Positions 1 through 7,281 of a DNA stretch of 12,599 nt are shown piece after piece (the first letter of the stretch is position 1; every line of letters starts with the position of its first letter). This stretch comes from Rhodospirillales bacterium (GTDB lineage: Bacteria; Pseudomonadota; Alphaproteobacteria; Rhodospirillales; UBA2165). The DNA lies in contig JABMOP010000194.1 of assembly GCA_013204125.1 (NCBI GenBank), forward strand, positions 1 through 12,599, written 5' to 3'. The notes beneath the pieces were generated by a model. It searched no databases, had not been told where the DNA came from, and worked only from the letters and a program-made list of their open reading frames with translations. A program made the position numbers and the translations under genes.

Positions 1-1
1 A

Positions 2-196
2 GTCGGTGCGGTTATGATCGTCGTCGGCAATATCGATCATGTGACCCGCGTGATGACGACCTCTATCGCGCTCGAAACCAGCAAGGGTGATCTGGCATTG
101 GCGCTCGGGCTTGGCATAATCTTGTTGGTGCTGGCGCTTGGCGTCAATGCGGCGGCATTCCTGATAAATGAAGCGGCAATGAAACGTCATGGATAG
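2..196 (+). CDS. tupB: Tungstate ABC transporter permease TupB, C-terminal end (partial)
   Basis: This is the last 64 codons of an inner-membrane permease; the rest lies before the window, and the frame is open to the left edge. The visible part contains the GNI...TRVMTTSIALETSKGD segment, which I recognise as typical of TupB-type (tungstate) permeases. One strongly hydrophobic helix follows (about positions 92-166), and the protein ends in a short charged tail. Its stop codon overlaps the start of the ATPase gene by 8 bases, and the matching binding protein follows that, so the set is a permease-ATPase-binding protein operon. The pore would pass tungstate into the cytoplasm. Specificity is inferred mainly from the TupA-like protein downstream; a molybdate or other oxyanion substrate cannot be excluded from this fragment alone. 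Confidence 0.85.
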   Translation, partial: VGAVMIVVGNIDHVTRVMTTSIALETSKGDLALALGLGIILLVLALGVNAAAFLINEAAMKRHG

Positions 197-974
197 CGCC
201 GCTCAAACCAGCATATTTCCGCTTAAACTCATCAATGTGTCTTACCAAGTCGGCGGCGTGCGGCTTATTAAGGATCTCAACACCGCGTTCGAAGCCGGCT
301 CTCTGGCGGTCATCCTCGGCCCAAACGGCGCCGGGAAAAGTCTACTGCTGCGGCTTTGCCACGGATTGCTGGAACCCAGCAGCGGCGATATTTCCTGGCA
401 CGGCGCAACAGCGAAAGACGCCCGCCAGTCTCAGGCAATGGTGTTTCAACGCCCGACCATGCTGCGCCGCTCGGTGACCGCCAATTTGAACCACGGGCTC
501 AAACACAGGGGCGTACCCCGCGCCTTACGGCGCGCCATTGCCGAAGAAATGCTGGAACGCACCGGGCTCACTCGCCTCGCGCGGGTGCCGGCGCGGTCCT
601 TGTCGGTCGGCGAACAACAACGCCTCGCCGTCGCCCGCGCCTGGTCTTTAAACCCGGATGTGTTGTTTATGGACGAGCCGACGGCAGCCCTTGATCCGGC
701 GGCTACCCATTCGCTGGAAGAAATCATCGGCCAGATTCGGCAATCTGGAACCACGATTATCATGTCAACCCATGATCTCGGCCAAGCGCGGCGTTTGGCG
801 GACGTGGTTTTGTTTATGTATCGGGGTCGCCTGTTAGAACGCGCACCGGCGGAATGCTTCTTCGAAGGCCCAAAAAACGATCTGGCCGAAGCCTTTTTGC
901 GCGGCGAGCTTCTGTGGTGGAACCGCAAGGAGTTAAAACCCCCCGAAACGTTCAAAATAAGGTGGCAGAAATGA
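189..974 (+). CDS. tupC: Tungstate ABC transporter ATP-binding protein
   Basis: This 261-residue cytoplasmic ATPase powers the importer formed with the permease before it and the binding protein after it. All core ABC motifs are present: Walker A GPNGAGKS at residues 44-51, the signature LSVGEQQR at 138-145, Walker B ending in D162-E163, and the switch histidine H195 in STHD. The signature has V-G-E in place of the usual S-G-G-Q, a variant common in this importer group. The start at 189 gives a normal N-terminus directly before the first beta strand. It overlaps the permease stop by 8 bases, and its own stop overlaps the next ATG (ATGA at 971-974), so translation of the three genes is probably coupled. 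The symbol tupC is given by context and overall similarity; some annotations would simply say 'energy-coupling ABC ATPase'. Confidence 0.88.
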   Translation: MDSAAQTSIFPLKLINVSYQVGGVRLIKDLNTAFEAGSLAVILGPNGAGKSLLLRLCHGLLEPSSGDISWHGATAKDARQSQAMVFQRPTMLRRSVTANLNHGLKHRGVPRALRRAIAEEMLERTGLTRLARVPARSLSVGEQQRLAVARAWSLNPDVLFMDEPTAALDPAATHSLEEIIGQIRQSGTTIIMSTHDLGQARRLADVVLFMYRGRLLERAPAECFFEGPKNDLAEAFLRGELLWWNRKELKPPETFKIRWQK

Positions 975-1795
975 ATTTGCGGCGCGTATCCTATTTTCTG
1001 ATGGTGGCTCTTATTATGGCGCTACCATCGCCTTCGCGCGCCGCCGAAAACTTCTTCATTCTGGCATCGACTACATCGACGGTGAATTCCGGTTTATTCA
1101 AAGTTATTCTGCCGCAATTCGGGGCCAAAACCGGTATCCAGGTCCGCGTCGTCGGCGTCGGCACCGGTCAGGCAATTAGGACTGCCGAGCGCGGCGACGC
1201 GGATGTATTGCTGGTCCATCACCAGCCGTCGGAAATTGCCTTTGTAAAGAACGGATTTGGGGTTCAGAGGTTCGACGTCATGTATAATGATTTTGTTGTG
1301 GTTGGGCCGGCCAACGATCCCGCCGCCATCGGCGCCGCATCATCGGCAGCGGACGCCTATAAGCGCATCGCCGCCAGCAATGCGGTGTTTATATCGAGGG
1401 GCGATGACAGCGGTACGCACAAGAAGAGCTTGGAAATTTGGAAAGCCGCCGAGATCAACGCCAAAAATCATAGCGGCAAATGGTACCGCGAAGCCGGCGC
1501 CGGCATGGGGGCCGCGCTTAATATCGCGCGCGCCACAGAGGCCTATACTTTAAGCGATAGAGCAACCTTCGAAGCTTTCAAAACCAAGGGTAATCACCGC
1601 ATTTTGTTCCAAGGCGGCAAAGATTTGCGTAATCAGTACGGCATCATCCTGGTCAATCCGGCCCGCCACAAACACGTCAAAGTCGGCCCAGGTCAAAAAT
1701 TCATCAAATGGATTTTATCGGCCACCGGCCAGGCGGCCATCAACGCCTTCAGATTAAACGGCAAGCAGGTTTTTTTCGCCAACGCTGGGCGCTGA
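971..1795 (+). CDS. tupA: Tungstate-binding periplasmic protein TupA
   Basis: This is a 274-residue solute-binding protein that captures tungstate in the periplasm and delivers it to the TupBC transporter. The first 24-25 residues form a signal peptide: basic N-terminus, hydrophobic core, and a cleavage site near SRA-A before E26. The oxyanion-site motif STTST lies at residues 33-37, followed by NSGL, and a second family motif GTGQA starts at residue 64. The later text GDADVLLVHH and VMYNDFVVVGP is highly characteristic of TupA. An upstream in-frame start at 854 would add 39 residues without signal character and overlap tupC deeply, so I take the ATG at 971, which overlaps the tupC stop as ATGA. 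The family normally separates tungstate from molybdate strongly; that preference is inferred here, not visible. Confidence 0.93.
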   Translation: MNLRRVSYFLMVALIMALPSPSRAAENFFILASTTSTVNSGLFKVILPQFGAKTGIQVRVVGVGTGQAIRTAERGDADVLLVHHQPSEIAFVKNGFGVQRFDVMYNDFVVVGPANDPAAIGAASSAADAYKRIAASNAVFISRGDDSGTHKKSLEIWKAAEINAKNHSGKWYREAGAGMGAALNIARATEAYTLSDRATFEAFKTKGNHRILFQGGKDLRNQYGIILVNPARHKHVKVGPGQKFIKWILSATGQAAINAFRLNGKQVFFANAGR

Positions 1796-1983
1796 ACATC
1801 CCTGAGGTCAGCTTTCGAAACGGATGCCCTGGGCGAGCGGACGACAAGGGTCTCATCGCCGTTCCTAATGGTCACCGGTTCAAGGCCAAGGGCGGATATA
1901 ACGTCTTTGTCAGTCATCAAGGCATCCGCGCCAAAACAGACTATATATAGGCAGACGTTATTATAGGATCGAGGTGCGCAAGG
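1796..1983. other. Intergenic gap between tupA and the saccharopine dehydrogenase-like gene
   Basis: This 188-base gap holds no gene I can support. Its last 50 bases are AT-rich (TATATATA near 1942-1949, TTATTATAG at 1958-1965) and may contain the promoter of the next gene, but no convincing -35/-10 pair is visible. No strong terminator hairpin with a T run follows tupA. Confidence 0.4.
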
Positions 1984-3051
1984 ATGGCAAATATTCTGGT
2001 GCTCGGATCGGGAAAAGTCGGCATTAGTATTGCTCGATGCCTGGTCGATGCGGGCGATTTTCAGGTTTCCCTCGCCGATGTGGATGAAAGCGCCCTTGGC
2101 GTAAGAGCGCCGGTTGGTGCGGACACTCTGGTTCTCGACGCCAGTGATGGAAGCGCACTCAAAAATGCACTAAAGGGAAGATGGGCTGTTATTAACGCGC
2201 TACCCTATTTCTTAAATCCCGGGATAGCCCGCCGCGCGCGGGACGCAGGCGTTCACTATTTCGATCTCAGCGAAGATGTAAGCGCCGCCCGCCAAGTGCG
2301 CGATATCTCATCTGGCGCATCTAGCCTGTTCGTTCCGCAATGCGGCTTGGCGCCCGGTTTCGTCTCAGTCGTTGCCAATCATCTGGTACAAACCTTCGAC
2401 GAAGCCCACGACGTACGCCTCCGCGTCGGGGCGCTGGCGCAATTTCCAGACAACGCCTTACGCTATAATCTAACTTGGAGCACGGACGGCCTAATCAACG
2501 AATACTGCAACCCTTGCGAGGTTATCCACGATGGCGCCCGGCGCGAAGTGCTGCCGCTGGAAGGGTTGGAACAGTTTTCCTTGGACGGGGTCAATTACTA
2601 GGCCTTTGCGACCTCTGGCGGCATCGGCTCATTATGCGAAACCTTTGACGGTAGGGTCCGCAACCTCAACTACAAGACGGTGCGCTATCCGGGCCACCAC
2701 GACATGATTCAAATGCTGGCACGCGATCTCAAACTTTGCGAAAACAGGGAAACCTTCAAAAGCCTGATAGAAACCGGCATTCCCATCACCCGCCAGGATG
2801 TGGTGATCATTTTCGTCACCGTTACTGGGCTGCGCGCCAAACTCCTCTCCCAAGAAAGTTTCGTGCGCAAAATTTACGGCGACGAAGAAAAAGACGGCCT
2901 AAGCGCCATACAAAAGACAACTTCTGCGGGCGTTTTGGTGATGGTCGATCTGTTGCGCGAAAAGAAACTGCCGGAAAAGGGTTTCGTGCGTTTGGAGGAT
3001 GTGGGGTTTGAAACGTTTATGGCCAACCGCTTCGCCGGCGTCTATGCCTGA
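1984..3051 (+). pseudogene. Saccharopine dehydrogenase-like gene interrupted by an amber stop
   Basis: A single reading frame of 355 codons has one in-frame TAG at 2599-2601 (codon 206); the frame and family similarity continue unbroken after it. The N-terminal half has a Rossmann nucleotide site (VLGSGKVG, glycines at residues 8, 10 and 13) and the pattern PYFLNPGIARRARDAGVHYFDLSED of saccharopine dehydrogenase family proteins. The part after the stop carries the family text TSGGIGSLCETFDGRVRNLNYKT and RYPGHHDM. The codon lost falls in a Tyr-X-Ala-Phe context where relatives, as I recall, usually have Glu, so one GAG to TAG change would explain it. The family comprises NAD(P)-linked enzymes of lysine metabolism. 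The start has a good ribosome site, GAGGTG at 1971-1976. Alternatives are a sequencing error, recent inactivation, or readthrough; a downstream restart at GTG 2680 would lack the nucleotide site. Confidence 0.82.
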
Positions 3052-3117
3052 CCGGAGCGGCCTTTAAATTTGATCCAACTTATTGTGAGCCACCGCTGAA
3101 TAGGTTAGTCTCATTGC

Positions 3118-3981
3118 ATGGTTCAAACTGCAGACGCGGGTGCAGTGCCCGCTGAGCTTGCCGGTGCTGATGTAGAAATCAGCGTACAAGCGCTGTTCAA
3201 ATCGTTCGGCGGCCAGCAAGTGCTGCGCGGCATTGATCTAAATTTTTACTGCGGCGAATTTGTTGCCATCGTCGGTGGATCGGGCTGCGGAAAAACCGTG
3301 CTGCTGAACCACATTCTTGGGCTTGAGAAACCGGATCAGGGGCGTGTTCTGGTGGTCGACCACGAACAAAAGCATGCACCGCTGGTCGATCTATCGACCT
3401 TTGAAGACGAGGTAGAGCTTGCCCGCATCCATACCCATTGGGGCGTCGTCTTTCAGAAAAACGCGCTTTTTTCCGGCACCGTCCTCGACAATCTGGCTTT
3501 GTGGCTGACGGAAATTAAAAATCTCGAAGAAGACGCCGTTGCCGAGATTGCCAAAACTGTTCTGGCTGCGGTGGATTTACCGACGGGCGCACATTTTCTA
3601 GGCGCCGAAGCATCTAGCCTTTCGGGCGGCATGGCCAAACGTCTGGCCATCGCCCGCGCCCTGTCGATGGACCCGGTGGTATTGTTTTATGACGAGCCAA
3701 CCACCGGTTTAGATCCAACCACCGCCCAGCAGATACACCAATTGATTTTGGATACGCATAGGGCGCCGTCGCATTTGGGAACGCCAATTACCACAATCGT
3801 CATCACCCACGACAAGGATATCTTGACCCGCCTGCATCCGCGCACGGTCATGCTGCACGATGGCCGCGTTCATTTTGACGGCCCCTTCGAGGCGTTTCAC
3901 GAATCCACGTCTGAAATTATCCGCCCCTATTTCGATCTGATGCCGGTTTTGCACGGTGGCGCGCCAGGAACCTTGTACTGA
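3118..3981 (+). CDS. ABC transporter ATPase, MlaF/MCE-type
   Basis: This 287-residue cytoplasmic ATPase has Walker A GGSGCGKT at residues 53-60, signature LSGGMAKR from 168, Walker B ending D192-E193, and switch histidine H231 in ITHD. The signature with M-A after SGG, the TTGLDPTT segment after Walker B, and the C-terminal GPFEAFHES...IRPYFD segment resemble ATPases that work with MlaE permeases and MCE proteins in lipid transport across the envelope. That assignment is by resemblance; an insertion of about 20 residues (around 82-105) between Walker A and the Q-loop is unusual. No permease, MCE protein or binding protein lies next to it, so its partners must be elsewhere. No clear ribosome site precedes the ATG; the 66-base gap before it is AT-richer and may hold a promoter, but I cannot define one. 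Confidence 0.82.
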   Translation: MVQTADAGAVPAELAGADVEISVQALFKSFGGQQVLRGIDLNFYCGEFVAIVGGSGCGKTVLLNHILGLEKPDQGRVLVVDHEQKHAPLVDLSTFEDEVELARIHTHWGVVFQKNALFSGTVLDNLALWLTEIKNLEEDAVAEIAKTVLAAVDLPTGAHFLGAEASSLSGGMAKRLAIARALSMDPVVLFYDEPTTGLDPTTAQQIHQLILDTHRAPSHLGTPITTIVITHDKDILTRLHPRTVMLHDGRVHFDGPFEAFHESTSEIIRPYFDLMPVLHGGAPGTLY

Positions 3982-4003
3982 CCCGTCTGGGCCGATTTAA
4001 TAA

Positions 4004-4038
4004 CCCCCAATCAATTGCGCCTTGAATTGGGGGGGGGG
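4004..4038 (+). promoter_or_regulatory. Hairpin with G10 tract over the ribosome-binding region of the next gene
   Basis: The arms CCCCCAATCAA (4004-4014) and TTGAATTGGGGG (4022-4033) can pair over 11 bp with one bulged A and a 7-base loop. The right arm runs into ten consecutive G (4029-4038), which end three bases before the GTG start at 4042 and are the only purine-rich ribosome-site candidate. When folded, the hairpin would hide part of this tract. There is no T run after it, so it does not look like an ordinary intrinsic terminator. A regulatory role is inference. Confidence 0.5.
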
Positions 4039-4041
4039 TCC

Positions 4042-4986
4042 GTGACCAAAGTCCTGATCGTCGATAACGAGATTGAAAAATACGTCAACCACCTGGAACC
4101 CAAATTTCCAGGCGTGGATTTTGCCTTCGCCAGCTCCGGCGACGAAGTCGGGCCCCTCTTGCCGGAAACGGAAGTTCTTATTTCTTTCGCCCGTTGGCTG
4201 ACCCCCGAAATGGCCGCCGCCACGCCGACCCTTAAATGGGTGCAGTGCATGATTGCCGGCACCGATCACTTAACCCAGCCCTTGGCCGGGCGACCGGATA
4301 TCATCTTGACCAATGGCCGGGGTATTCATGGGCCGCAGATGACCGAAATGGCACTGCTCCATATGCTGGCGCTTTACCGCGAAGTGCGGCGGTTGACCGG
4401 AAATCAGGAAAAGCACCTGTTCGACCGTTTCGCGCCCAGGGTTTTGGACACACGGAATGTGACCATTTTCGGCCTTGGCGCCATAGCCGAACATATGGCA
4501 AAGGTTTTTAAGGCGCTCGGCATGACGGTCAACGGCATTTCCAGAACCGACCGTCCGGTGGCCGGGATCGATAAAGTCTATTCGCGGGATAATATGAGCG
4601 AAGCGGTTGCCGATGCCGATTTTCTGATCGCCCTGGTGCCTTACGGTCCCGATACGGATAAAATCATCAACGCCGAAACCTTCAAGGCAATGAAACCAAC
4701 CGCGTGCTTGATTAATATTTCGCGCGGCGGCGTATGCGATGAAGCGGCGTTGATCGATGCCTTGCAAAGCGGCGAAATTGCCGGCGCCGGGCTGGACGTC
4801 TATGAAGTGGACCCCTTGCCGGATAATAGCCCGCTATGGGATATGGAAAATGTCTTTATGACGCCTTTTATCGGCGGGCGCAGTGATCTATATGCAGAGC
4901 GTATTTTGACGGTGATCGAGCCCAATCTCCGCCTTTATCTGGACGGCAAATTGGATCAGCTCATTAATGTTGTAGAACGAAATTAA
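4042..4986 (+). CDS. D-2-hydroxyacid dehydrogenase-family protein with altered catalytic residues
   Basis: This is a 314-residue cytoplasmic protein with the NAD(P)-binding fold of D-isomer-specific 2-hydroxyacid dehydrogenases. The nucleotide motif FGLGAIAEHM lies at about residues 143-152, and the family signature LINISRGGVCDEAAL carries the substrate-binding arginine R228. Compared with E. coli SerA (R240, E269, H292), the glutamate position is D257 in DVYEVDP and the histidine position is F276 in TPFIGG. Proteins of the family normally reduce 2-keto acids or oxidise D-2-hydroxy acids; with these changes the reaction is uncertain. A TTG at 4015 would extend it by nine residues through the G tract, but GTG at 4042 fits the family start (TKVLIVDN). 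The next gene follows after 17 bases, so they are probably cotranscribed. Confidence 0.87.
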   Translation: MTKVLIVDNEIEKYVNHLEPKFPGVDFAFASSGDEVGPLLPETEVLISFARWLTPEMAAATPTLKWVQCMIAGTDHLTQPLAGRPDIILTNGRGIHGPQMTEMALLHMLALYREVRRLTGNQEKHLFDRFAPRVLDTRNVTIFGLGAIAEHMAKVFKALGMTVNGISRTDRPVAGIDKVYSRDNMSEAVADADFLIALVPYGPDTDKIINAETFKAMKPTACLINISRGGVCDEAALIDALQSGEIAGAGLDVYEVDPLPDNSPLWDMENVFMTPFIGGRSDLYAERILTVIEPNLRLYLDGKLDQLINVVERN

Positions 4987-5003
4987 TATTTAGGGAGACG
5001 AAC

Positions 5004-6203
5004 ATGGCTAAAATGTCAGAGCGCCTGAACAAACCGATTTCGACAAAAGAGTTGGAACGCCGCTGGGCGGCAATCCGCGCCGCGATGGAGGCCGAGGGCA
5101 TCGATGTTCTGTTGATGCAGAACAATAACGACCACATGGGCGGTTACACCAAATACGTTACCGATGTGCCGGCGTCCAACGGCTATCCCTTCACCGCAGT
5201 ATTCCCACGCGACGACGCCATGACCATTGTCCATCAAGGCCCGTTCGACGGCGACTTTAAAGTTCCTCCCGAAGGTGACGGAATGGTGCGCGGCGTCAAA
5301 CGCGTGCTTACGACGCCGTCCTACGAATCCGCGCCCTACACCCGCGATTATGATCCAGCCTTGGCGTGCAAGGCGTTGGAGCCTTTCGCATCCGCTACCA
5401 TCGGCTTGGTCGGCACTTACCAGATGTCTTTCGCCATGGTCGATTTCGTCAAACGGCAATTTCCAAACGCCACCTATGTCGAAGCCTCGGACATGATGGA
5501 TCAGATTAAAGTCATCAAAAGCGCCGAAGAGATCGAATTCATCGAAGGCACCGCGGCGCAACAAGACGCGGCCATGCAGGCGGTGATTGATCAGATCAAA
5601 CCGGGCATGAAAGATTCGGACGTCGCCGCCATCGCCCTTCATACGGGCCATAACCACGGCAGCGAACAAGGCATCTATCTGTGCCAATCCTGGCAGATCG
5701 GAAAACCGGCCGCCATCGCGCCCCGCCATAATCAGAACCGGGTGATTAAAGAAGGCGACAGTTTCAACATGCTGGTCGAAAACAACGGCGCCGGCGGTTT
5801 TTTCACCGAGATCGGGCGCACCATCGTTTTGGGCGAAGCGACGCAAGCGCAACATGACGAATTGGCATTTACGCTGGAAGCCCAGCGCTTCACCCTGGAT
5901 TTGCTTAAACCTGGAACCCCTTGCGCCGAAATATGGGATACCTACAACGCCTACATGCGGGATAATGACCGGGACGAAGAAACCCGCCTGTTTTGCCACG
6001 GCCAGGGCTATGATCTGGTCGAACGACCGTTGATCCGCAAAGACGAGCCAATGAGCATCCAAAAAAACATGAACATCGTCTGCCATCCGGGGTACATGCG
6101 GAACGGCCTATTTTCGTGGATATGCGACAATTACATCATCGGTGATAACGGCCCCGGCGACAGTATCCATAAAACGCCGCAGAAGATATTCGAGGTCGGA
6201 TGA
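5004..6203 (+). CDS. M24 (creatinase/aminopeptidase P-fold) protein lacking most metal ligands
   Basis: This 399-residue protein has the two-domain layout of creatinase and aminopeptidase P: an N-terminal domain to about residue 165, a linker with IKSAEEIEFI, then the pita-bread domain. In metal-dependent M24 enzymes the ligands are Asp, Asp, His, Glu, Glu. Here the first Asp position falls at V258/E259, the second is E269 in FFTEIGRT, the His is kept (H332 in CHGQGYD), and the Glu positions are H361 (CHPG) and C374 (ICDN). It therefore resembles creatinase in probably working without a metal pair, although it is not clearly creatinase itself. A strong ribosome site AGGGAG (4992-4997) precedes the ATG. 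It sits between a dehydrogenase-like and a nitronate monooxygenase-like gene, suggesting a small-molecule C-N hydrolase or lyase rather than a peptidase. The substrate is unknown. Confidence 0.85.
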   Translation: MAKMSERLNKPISTKELERRWAAIRAAMEAEGIDVLLMQNNNDHMGGYTKYVTDVPASNGYPFTAVFPRDDAMTIVHQGPFDGDFKVPPEGDGMVRGVKRVLTTPSYESAPYTRDYDPALACKALEPFASATIGLVGTYQMSFAMVDFVKRQFPNATYVEASDMMDQIKVIKSAEEIEFIEGTAAQQDAAMQAVIDQIKPGMKDSDVAAIALHTGHNHGSEQGIYLCQSWQIGKPAAIAPRHNQNRVIKEGDSFNMLVENNGAGGFFTEIGRTIVLGEATQAQHDELAFTLEAQRFTLDLLKPGTPCAEIWDTYNAYMRDNDRDEETRLFCHGQGYDLVERPLIRKDEPMSIQKNMNIVCHPGYMRNGLFSWICDNYIIGDNGPGDSIHKTPQKIFEVG

Positions 6204-6227
6204 TCGGCGCGCTCATCGGCCAATGCC

Positions 6228-7220
6228 ATGATTGAAACACGCCTAACCGAGTTATTTGGAACGCGCCTGCCGATTATTGCCGGTGGCCTGCAATGGCTGG
6301 CAACGCCCGAATACGTCGCCGCCGCCGCCCATGCGGGCATCATCGGGTTTATGACGGCGGCGAGCATTCCGGATTTGGATAAATTGCGGGATGAAATTCG
6401 CCGCTGCCGCGATTTATGCGATGGCAAACCGTTTGGCGTGAATGTCTCGATGCTGCCCAAATTGGTCGAGGGCGAAGCAACGCAAAAAGTGTTCGATATC
6501 ATCGCCGATGAAGCCGTACCCTTTGTCGAAACATCGGGGCACAGTCCCGAAGCCTATATCGGCGGGCTTCAAGATGCCGGCATTAAGGTTATCCATAAAG
6601 CGCCGAGCGTTCGCTTTGCCTTAAAAGCCCAAAGCGTCGGCGTCGATGCGGTAGCGGTTGTCGGCGCCGAATGCGGCGGCCATCCAGGATTGGATATGAT
6701 CGGATCGATGGTGCAAGGCTCATTGGCGGCGCGCAAACTAACCATCCCTGTGGCAATCGGCGGCGGCATCGGCAATGGCGATCAATTGGTCGCGGCGCTG
6801 GCGTTGGGAGCCGACGGCGTCGTGGTCGGCACGCGCTTTTTAGTTGCCGATGAAGTTTGGGCGCACCCGGATTACAAAAAGCATCTGATCGAAGCCTCGG
6901 AGACCGATACCACGCTGGCCCTCCAATCTTTGCGCAATACAATTCGGGCGCTTGCCAACGAGACCATGACAGAAGTGCAAAAGATCGAAGCCGAACATCC
7001 CGGCGATATAGACGCGTTGATGCCACTCATATCGGGGAAAATCGGGCGTGAAGCGTTGCAAACAGGTGATTGGAACAAAGGCGTGCACTCAGTCGGTCAA
7101 TCGGTCGTCTTCGCCGATCAGATTGAGCCGCTTGCCGATATCGTCCAGCGCATGGATGCCGAAGCGAGCGCGGCGCTGGCGCGGATTAAAACGCTGGCCT
7201 GCCGTTCTTACGCGCCGTAA
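6228..7220 (+). CDS. Nitronate monooxygenase-family flavoprotein (class I-like)
   Basis: This 330-residue FMN-dependent TIM-barrel protein belongs to the nitronate monooxygenase / 2-nitropropane dioxygenase family. The motif GAECGGHPG places the catalytic histidine at H152. A glycine-rich FMN phosphate segment (IPVAIGGGIGNGDQ) and the following GADGVVVGTRFL text complete the flavin site. The N-terminus MIETRLTELFG...PIIAGGLQWLATPEY matches the usual start of the family, supporting ATG 6228, although no good ribosome site precedes it; it may be translated by coupling, since the upstream stop is 24 bases away. Known members oxidise alkyl nitronates such as propionate-3-nitronate, and many relatives have other or unknown substrates. 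Its position behind the M24 and dehydrogenase-like genes suggests a shared pathway. Confidence 0.9.
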   Translation: MIETRLTELFGTRLPIIAGGLQWLATPEYVAAAAHAGIIGFMTAASIPDLDKLRDEIRRCRDLCDGKPFGVNVSMLPKLVEGEATQKVFDIIADEAVPFVETSGHSPEAYIGGLQDAGIKVIHKAPSVRFALKAQSVGVDAVAVVGAECGGHPGLDMIGSMVQGSLAARKLTIPVAIGGGIGNGDQLVAALALGADGVVVGTRFLVADEVWAHPDYKKHLIEASETDTTLALQSLRNTIRALANETMTEVQKIEAEHPGDIDALMPLISGKIGREALQTGDWNKGVHSVGQSVVFADQIEPLADIVQRMDAEASAALARIKTLACRSYAP

Positions 7221-7256
7221 ATAACGCGCGCGGGGAGAAGCCAAAATTGCCGTGAA

Positions 7257-7270
7257 TTAACCCTGATCAA
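7257..7270 (+). promoter_or_regulatory. Candidate FNR/FixK-family operator upstream of rquA-frdABCD
   Basis: TTAACCCTGATCAA matches the oxygen-responsive FNR/FixK core TTGA-N6-TCAA with one mismatch (TTAA in the left half). It is centred about 50 bases before the likely transcription start of rquA. The function of the downstream genes (anaerobic fumarate respiration) makes such control plausible, but a 14-base match with one mismatch can arise by chance. Confidence 0.4.
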
Positions 7271-7281
7271 GGCCCCGCAAA

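Noticed and set aside
854..970. N-terminal extension of tupA
   Set aside because: It lies within tupC, lacks signal-peptide character, and the ATG at 971 gives a proper signal peptide and an ATGA overlap.
1693..1920. Reverse-strand frame of 75 codons across the tupA end and the following gap
   Set aside because: It overlaps the well-supported tupA 3' end, shows no family I recognise, and has no clear ribosome site.
1708..1950. Forward frame of 80 codons after tupA
   Set aside because: It starts inside tupA in another frame and its translation shows no domain or signal features; most likely chance.
3052..3117. Promoter for the MlaF-like ATPase gene
   Set aside because: TTGTGA at 3083 has no good -10 partner at suitable spacing; no pair could be supported.
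4015..4041. TTG start for the hydroxyacid dehydrogenase-like gene
   Set aside because: It would encode Gly-Gly-Gly through the G tract and lies in the loop of the hairpin; GTG 4042 matches the family N-terminus.
5016..6086. Long reverse-strand open frame (356 codons) opposite the M24 gene
   Set aside because: It is antisense to a clear gene, and its composition is that of a mirrored GC-rich coding frame; no recognisable domain.
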